Below are positions 59,271 through 64,000 of a stretch of 64,000 nucleotides of DNA, piece after piece. Both the position numbers and the translations under genes were made by a program. The notes beneath the pieces are model-generated. The model saw only the letters and a program-made list of their open reading frames with translations. It did no database searches and was not told the DNA's origin. Position 1 is the stretch's first letter. The number at the start of each line of letters is the position of its first letter. The DNA lies in the NCBI GenBank assembly GCA_963738325.1, contig CAVTWD010000001.1, positions 620,001 to 684,000 of the forward strand, in the 5' to 3' direction. This DNA is from CAVTWD01 sp963738325. Its GTDB lineage: Bacteria; Actinomycetota; Acidimicrobiia; Acidimicrobiales; Ilumatobacteraceae.

Positions 59271-59937
59271 TCAGCCGGCCCAACCCGGGCGAACCAGCCC
59301 CGTCTCGTACGCGAACACCACGAGCTGGGCACGGTCCCGCGCCCCGAGTTTGGTCATCGCGCGACTCACGTGCGTCTTGGCCGTGGCCGGACTGAGGACG
59401 AGACGGGTCGCGATCTCCTCGTTGGTGAGCCCGGCGGCGACGAGGGCCATCACCTCGCGCTCACGGTCGGTGAGCACGTCGAGGTCCGACGCGCTTCGCG
59501 CCGGCTTCGTGTGCGCGGCGAAGGCCGCGATGAGCCGGCGCGTGACGCCCGGGGAGAGCAGCCCGTCCCCGGCGGCCACGGTCCGGACGCCGGCCACGAG
59601 GTCCTCGGGTTCGGTGTCCTTGACCAGGAAGCCGCTCGCGCCCGCGCGCAGCGCCTCGAAGACGTACTCGTCCAGCTCGAAGGTGGTGAGGATGACGACA
59701 TGCACGTCGCGCAGGCGCGGGTCAGCGGAGATGCGAGCGGGTCGCGGCCAGGCCATCGGTGCCGGGCATGCGGATGTCCATGAGGACGACTTCGGGGCGC
59801 AGCTCCGCGGCGCGCCGGACCGCCTGCTCGCCGTCGGCGGCCTCCCCGACGACCTCGATCCCGTCCTGCGCGTCGAGCAGCGCGCGGAAGCCGGCCCGCA
59901 CGAGAGCCTGGTCGTCAGCCAGGAGGACTCGGATCAC
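59271..59937 (-). CDS. NarL/LuxR-family response regulator, frameshifted
   Basis: The receiver domain IRVLLADDQALVRAGFRALL has the acidic pocket and Asp54 in VVLMDIRMPGTDG. A frameshift near 59735-59745 leads to DVHVVILTTFELDEYVFEAL and the phosphoacceptor-domain end SGFLVKDTEPEDLVAGVRTV. The C-terminal LuxR helix-turn-helix (LTDREREVMALVAAGLTNEE, ATAKTHVSRAMTKLGARDRA) is intact. It overlaps the sensor kinase gene by ATGA and is the cognate output of the pair. The likely target is the divergent MacB-like exporter operon. Confidence 0.88.
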
Positions 59938-61091
59938 GCCTTGACCAGCGGCAGGTGAGCCCGGACGGCGAAGCCTCGTCCGGCGCGGGGGCCCGCATCG
60001 ACCGAGCCGCCGAGCGCGATGGCCCGCTCGCGCATCCCCGTGAGCCCGTTGCCCGCCACGAGCGGGCGTCCCGATCGGGCGACGCCCTCATCGAGGACGG
60101 CCACCTCGAGCGCATCGGGGAGGTAGTCGACTTCGACGCGGGCCTGGTCCGCGCCCGCGTGGCGGATCACGTTCGTGACCGCTTCCTGGACGATCCGATA
60201 CGCCGCGAGATCGACGCCGGCCGGCAGCGGCTTGGGGTCGCCCATCACCTCGAGGTGGACGGCGAGCCCTGCGCTCGCGGCGCGCTCCACCAGGCTCGGC
60301 AGCGAATCGAGGCCAGGCGCGGGTTCCCGCGGCAGGGCCTCACCGTCGGCTCGGAGGACGCCGAGGATGGAACGCAGCTCCACCAGCGCGTCCTTGCTCT
60401 CGGCGCGGATGGCCTGTAGCGCCTGACGAGCGGCATCGGCGTCGTCGTCGAGGAGGTGGAGGCCCACGCCGGCCTGGATGTTGATGAGCGAGATGGTGTG
60501 GGCAACGACGTCGTGCACGTCGCGCGCGATGCGCAGGCGCTCCTCGCTCGCCCGCCCCTGCGCTTCGACCTCGCGCGAGCGGGCTTCCTCACGCAAGCGG
60601 TCACCGCGGGCGCGGAGGAGCTCCGCGCCGACGAGGAGGACGGCCAACCACGTCGCCAGAGCGATCAGCTGGCCCACGTTCGGCGCCGCCTGGTTGCCGA
60701 GCGCCGGGCCGAGCCACGCGAACCCGGCGAAGCCGACGATCAGCGAGGTCACGGCCGCCCACCGGTGCCTCATCATCACCGCGGTCACGAAGGCGACCAC
60801 GAGCGACGCATGGGCCGGACCGCGGGGGGTGTCCAGGGACCAGTACGCGAGGGTGGCGGCGAAGGTCGCCCACAGCACGCCAACGGGATGTCGACGGCGC
60901 CACAGGAGCGCAACCGGACCGGCCGCCAGGAGCGCGTACCCACCGACGCCGATCGAGCCATGGCCGGTCTGATGATTGGCGGCCAGGGTGGTACCGACGA
61001 TCTGGATCACCGCCGTGCCGGCCGCGACCGCCAGGTCGATGCGTCGATCGCGAGCCGTCCGCGGTGGCGGGTCGAGAGGGACGGCTATCAC
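59934..61091 (-). CDS. DesK/NarX-type sensor histidine kinase
   Basis: A 385-residue HPK7-type kinase. Residues ~20-155 hold about four to five membrane helices (VGGYALLAAGPVALLW, VGVLWATFAATLAYW, LIALATWLAVLLVGAEL). The dimerisation helix has the phosphorylated His193 in ERLRIARDVHDVVAHT. The ATPase domain carries YRIVQEAVTNVIRHAGADQA (N box) and VAGNGLTGMRERAIALGG (G box). GTG 61091 is preferred to the longer frame reaching 61319, which crosses the divergent promoter region. With the response regulator it forms a two-component system, divergent by 166 bp from the ABC exporter it may control. Confidence 0.9.
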   Translation of the reverse strand: MIAVPLDPPPRTARDRRIDLAVAAGTAVIQIVGTTLAANHQTGHGSIGVGGYALLAAGPVALLWRRRHPVGVLWATFAATLAYWSLDTPRGPAHASLVVAFVTAVMMRHRWAAVTSLIVGFAGFAWLGPALGNQAAPNVGQLIALATWLAVLLVGAELLRARGDRLREEARSREVEAQGRASEERLRIARDVHDVVAHTISLINIQAGVGLHLLDDDADAARQALQAIRAESKDALVELRSILGVLRADGEALPREPAPGLDSLPSLVERAASAGLAVHLEVMGDPKPLPAGVDLAAYRIVQEAVTNVIRHAGADQARVEVDYLPDALEVAVLDEGVARSGRPLVAGNGLTGMRERAIALGGSVDAGPRAGRGFAVRAHLPLVKA

Positions 61092-61257
61092 ACCAGCCAG
61101 GTTAAGAGGACGTCGCGGCGCCGACGTCCTCCCCCCGGATGAGCGCGGACTACTCCCCCGGTCGCAGCCGGCGACGCGTCGGTCAGCCCGCCGTGGCACC
61201 CGAACGGCCCGCGACGAGGCGACGACGAAGCGTGCGTCCCGGCGCACGATCGAAGGC

Positions 61258-62022
61258 ATGACCAAACCCCTCCTGCAACCCGTCAGCGCCGGTCCCGCCG
61301 CGGCGGTCATGCACGCCACGAAGATCTACGGCGCCGGTGCCGTGGCAGTGCGCGCCCTCGACGACCTGACGCTCGAGCTCCCGCGGCGCCGCTTCACGGC
61401 GATCATGGGGCCGTCGGGCTCGGGCAAGTCGACCCTCCTGCACTGCCTGGCCGGCCTCGACACGCTCACCGAGGGGACGGTGACGCTGGCCGGCGTCGAG
61501 CTCGGCACGCTCGACGATCGCGCCCTCACGCGTCTCCGCCGCGACGGTGTCGGCTTCGTCTTCCAGTCGTTCAACCTCCTGCCCACGCTGACCGCGGCCG
61601 AGAACATCACGCTGCCGCTTTCGCTCGCCGGGCGCCGGCCTGACCCGTCCTGGTGGGAGACCGTCACCGAGGTGCTCGGCCTGGCCGACCGGCTCACCCA
61701 CCGCCCGTCGGAGCTGTCGGGTGGCCAGCAGCAGCGCGTCGCCATCGCGCGCGCCCTCGTGACGCGCCCGGAGATCGTCTTCGCGGACGAGCCGACGGGC
61801 AACCTCGACTCCAATGCCAGCGGCGAGACCCTCGGGTTCCTGCGCCGGGCCGTCTCGGACCTGGGCCAGACCGTCGTGATGGTCACCCACGATCCGCTTG
61901 CCGCACGCATCGCCGACGAGGTCATCGTGCTGGCTGACGGCCGTCTCCGGGACCGGTTCCCCGCCTCCGACCTCGACGCAGCGGACCGACAGCTCGCGTC
62001 GACCGCGGGAGCGTCACGATGA
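61258..62022 (+). CDS. MacB/LolD-type ABC transporter ATPase
   Basis: A 254-residue nucleotide-binding subunit: Walker A in MGPSGSGKSTLLHCLAG, the Q loop FVFQSFNLLPTLTAAENI, the signature ELSGGQQQRVAIARALV, Walker B in EIVFADEPTGNLDS and the H loop VMVTHDPLA. The family powers lipoprotein release or antibiotic and peptide efflux. Its stop overlaps the permease start by ATGA. The upstream divergent two-component genes suggest that membrane or antibiotic stress controls it, as in BceRS- or VraRS-like arrangements. Confidence 0.94.
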   Translation: MTKPLLQPVSAGPAAAVMHATKIYGAGAVAVRALDDLTLELPRRRFTAIMGPSGSGKSTLLHCLAGLDTLTEGTVTLAGVELGTLDDRALTRLRRDGVGFVFQSFNLLPTLTAAENITLPLSLAGRRPDPSWWETVTEVLGLADRLTHRPSELSGGQQQRVAIARALVTRPEIVFADEPTGNLDSNASGETLGFLRRAVSDLGQTVVMVTHDPLAARIADEVIVLADGRLRDRFPASDLDAADRQLASTAGASR

Positions 62023-64000
62023 TCCGCCTCGCCCGCGCCGGCCTGCGCGCCCACATGCGCCGGCTCCTCGGCCTCGCCGTCGCGGTGGTCGTGGGGGTCG
62101 CCTTCCTCTCCGGCACCCTCATCCTCTCCGACACGCTGCACGCCAACTTCGACCGGCTGTTCACCGACGTCACCGCCGGGACCGACGTCGTGGTGCGTTC
62201 CGCGACATCCATCGAGCAGGACCGCGGCTTGCCCCGCCGGGGGCTGATCGACGCTGGCGTCCTCGATGCCGTCCGTCACGTGCAGGGCGTGGCCAGCGCC
62301 GAGCCCTCCATCCTCGGCTACGGATCGCTGATCGGCACCAACGGCAAGCCCATCGGCGGGAACGGCCCTCCGCGGCTGGCCGGCAGCTGGATCGAGGATC
62401 CGGCCCTGAATCCGTACCGGCTCGTCGAGGGACGCGCGCCGCGGGCGAACGACGAAGTGGTGATCAACCGCGGTGCGGCGAGCGCGGGCCATCTCACGGT
62501 GGGTTCGGTCACCACCCTCCAGACCCCGCAACCCGTGCCGGTCCGGGTGGTCGGCATCGCCACCTTCGGGAACGCCGACGGGTTCGGGCGGGCCACCTTC
62601 ACCGCCTTCACGCTCGCGGGCGCGCGAACAGCACGTCACCGCGGCTCCCGGCCGCATCAGCACCGTCGTGGTACAGGCCGCCCCCGGCGTCTCGCAGACG
62701 CAGCTGCGGGACCGCATCAGCGGGGTCCTGCCCGCGGGCACCGAAGCCATCACAGGGCGCCAGCTCACGGAGGAGAGCATCGGTCAGATCAACCGCGTCT
62801 TCCTCGACATGCTGAGTACGTTCCTCGTCGCCTTCGCCGTGATCGCGGTGCTCGTGGCGACGCTCAGCATCCACAACACCTTCTCGGTGATCGTGGCCCA
62901 GCGGCGACAGGAGTTGGCGATGGTCCGCGCCGTAGGCGCGTCGCGCCGTCAGGCGCTCGGGAGCGTGCTCCTGGAAGCCGGCGTCGTCGGGGTAGCCGCC
63001 GCGAGCGTCGGACTCGCGGCTGGTGTGGGCATGGCCGAGCTGCTGAAGGGTGTCTTCGACGCCTTCGGGTTCGCGCTGCCCGCCGGCGGTCTGACCCTCA
63101 GGCCGGCCGCCCTTCTCGTCGCCTGGCTCGTCGGCGTCGTCGTCACCCTCGTGGCCGCGCTGACCCCGGCCTTCGCGGCGGCAAGGGTCCCGCCGCTGGC
63201 CGCCCTGCGCGACTCGGCCTCGGAGCCCCGAGGAGGCTCACGCCGACGCACGATGATCGGCGCCGCGCTCGCTGCGGTGGGAGCCGTCGCGCTCGCGATC
63301 GGAGGCGTGGCCGCTGACGTGGCGCTGGTCGGCGCCGGCGCGGTGGGTCTGCTGGTGGGCGCGATCGCGCTCGGGCCGGCGGTGGTCCGGACCGCCGCCA
63401 ACGTCGTCGGCTGGCCGCTCGAGCGGTGGCGGGGCGTGACGGGCGCACTGGCTCGCGAGAACGTCCGACGCAGTCCCCGCCGAGCCGCCGGAACCGCCAA
63501 CGCCTTGCTCATCGGGGTCGGGGTCGTCACCCTCGTCACCGTCGCCGTCGCCTCGATCGAGGCTTCGATCCAGCAGCAGGTCGGGGGCACGTTCGCCGGC
63601 GACCTCGTCGTCACCAGCCCCGGCTTCGGCGGCGGCGCGCTCAGCCCCGCGCTCGCCACCGACGTCACTCGCCTGCCCGGGGTCGACACGGCGATCGGGC
63701 TCGGCCGTGGTCCGGTCCGCCTCGGCACCCACTCCACGACGGTCAGCATCGTCAGCGACCCGGCACGCGTCGCCCAGGTGCTCGACGTGCGCGTCGTCGC
63801 CGGATCCCTCCCGAGCCTCGGAGCCACGAGCTTCGCCGCCTCCCGACCGCAGGCGACGAGCAAGGGTTGGCGGATCGGTGACACCGTTGCCTTCACGTTC
63901 CTCGACGGAGCGACGACACCCCTCCGCCTCGGGGCGGTGTACGACAGCAACGAGATCACCGGCGGCCTGTTGCTCGGTCGAGCAGCGTGGTCACCGCACG
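62019..64000 (+). CDS. MacB/FtsX-like ABC transporter permease, frameshifted and cut by window end
   Basis: The N-terminal helix GLAVAVVVGVAFLSGTLILS and the extracytoplasmic MacB-PCD-like domain (DVVVRSATSIEQDRGLPRRG, ANDEVVINRGAASAGHLTVG) are in one frame. Near 62625 the frame shifts to REQHVTAAPGRISTVVVQAA, then the FtsX core begins (FLDMLSTFLVAFAVIAVLVA, QRRQELAMVRAVGASRRQAL). A second copy of this unit follows (ENVRRSPRRAAGTANALLIG), so it is the ~800-residue two-module type, open at 64000. It exports with the ATPase encoded just upstream. Confidence 0.88.

Overview
The window is very GC-rich DNA with dense, often 1-8 nt overlapping genes and many GTG starts. It carries BTAD-type regulators, DinB/MDMPI proteins of the mycothiol-dependent superfamily, a luciferase-like (F420-type) oxidoreductase, VapBC, and a MaeB-type malic enzyme fused to a phosphotransacetylase domain. 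Together these point to a member of the Actinomycetota, possibly of the Acidimicrobiia; the class is inference only. No rRNA, tRNA, CRISPR array, transposase or phage gene was recognised.

Layout. 0-3 kb: end of otsB and a GH65 phosphorylase/hydrolase (trehalose or related disaccharide metabolism). 3-7.3 kb: an alpha/beta hydrolase, an NTF2-like protein and malic enzyme. 7.4-13 kb: a nitrosative-stress/copper neighbourhood (ArsR fragment, broken YwiC-like membrane protein, Ric/ScdA di-iron repair protein, truncated copper nitrite-reductase-like protein), with orphan hypX and a secreted-repeat lipoprotein between. 13-20.3 kb: a tightly overlapped tryptophan-to-aminomuconate (kynurenine) operon, RidA, HAO, ACMSD, KMO, TDO, KynU, ending in a subtilisin-like peptidase. 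20.3-29.4 kb (minus strand): two flavoprotein monooxygenases, OsmC, a TetR/hydrolase/hydrolase-glycosyltransferase operon, a membrane protein and a DMT transporter. 29.5-40.2 kb: small accessory genes, a BNR-repeat/MoaD pair, VapBC, an LLM oxidoreductase, a NuoF-like protein and an acyl-ACP desaturase. 40.5-44.5 kb: glgB plus a GH57 protein (glycogen). 44.7-46.1 kb: an ArsR/AHSA1/TIGR03086 operon with a readable promoter-operator. 46.2-49.7 kb: gene remnants, a cupin, an AbrB/RelE-like pair and an acyl-CoA ligase. 49.7-59.2 kb: a cluster of repeat/beta-propeller proteins (PLL-like, FG-GAP plus galactose-oxidase-like, BNR) with small companion proteins and a BTAD-hydrolase-cyclase fusion. 59.3-64 kb: a two-component system divergent from a MacB-like ABC exporter.

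Two things stand out. First, between the ACMSD and KMO genes the start site of KMO (GTGGCTGA, overlapping the upstream stop) has been tandemly amplified to six copies of a 25-bp unit. This makes a chain of 10-codon start-stop mini-ORFs leading into KMO, a possible translational relay. Second, the 49.7-59 kb cluster has two ~820-residue propeller proteins without visible signal peptides, one ending in a tryptophan-rich domain that recurs as a free 83-residue protein, beside a 76-residue peptide with a repeated ISAG-x-AP motif. This is the best candidate for an undescribed system.

Caution: about twenty genes carry frameshifts or internal deletions while conserved residues survive on both sides. 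Many of these are probably sequence or assembly errors, so genes called broken here should be checked before being treated as pseudogenes.
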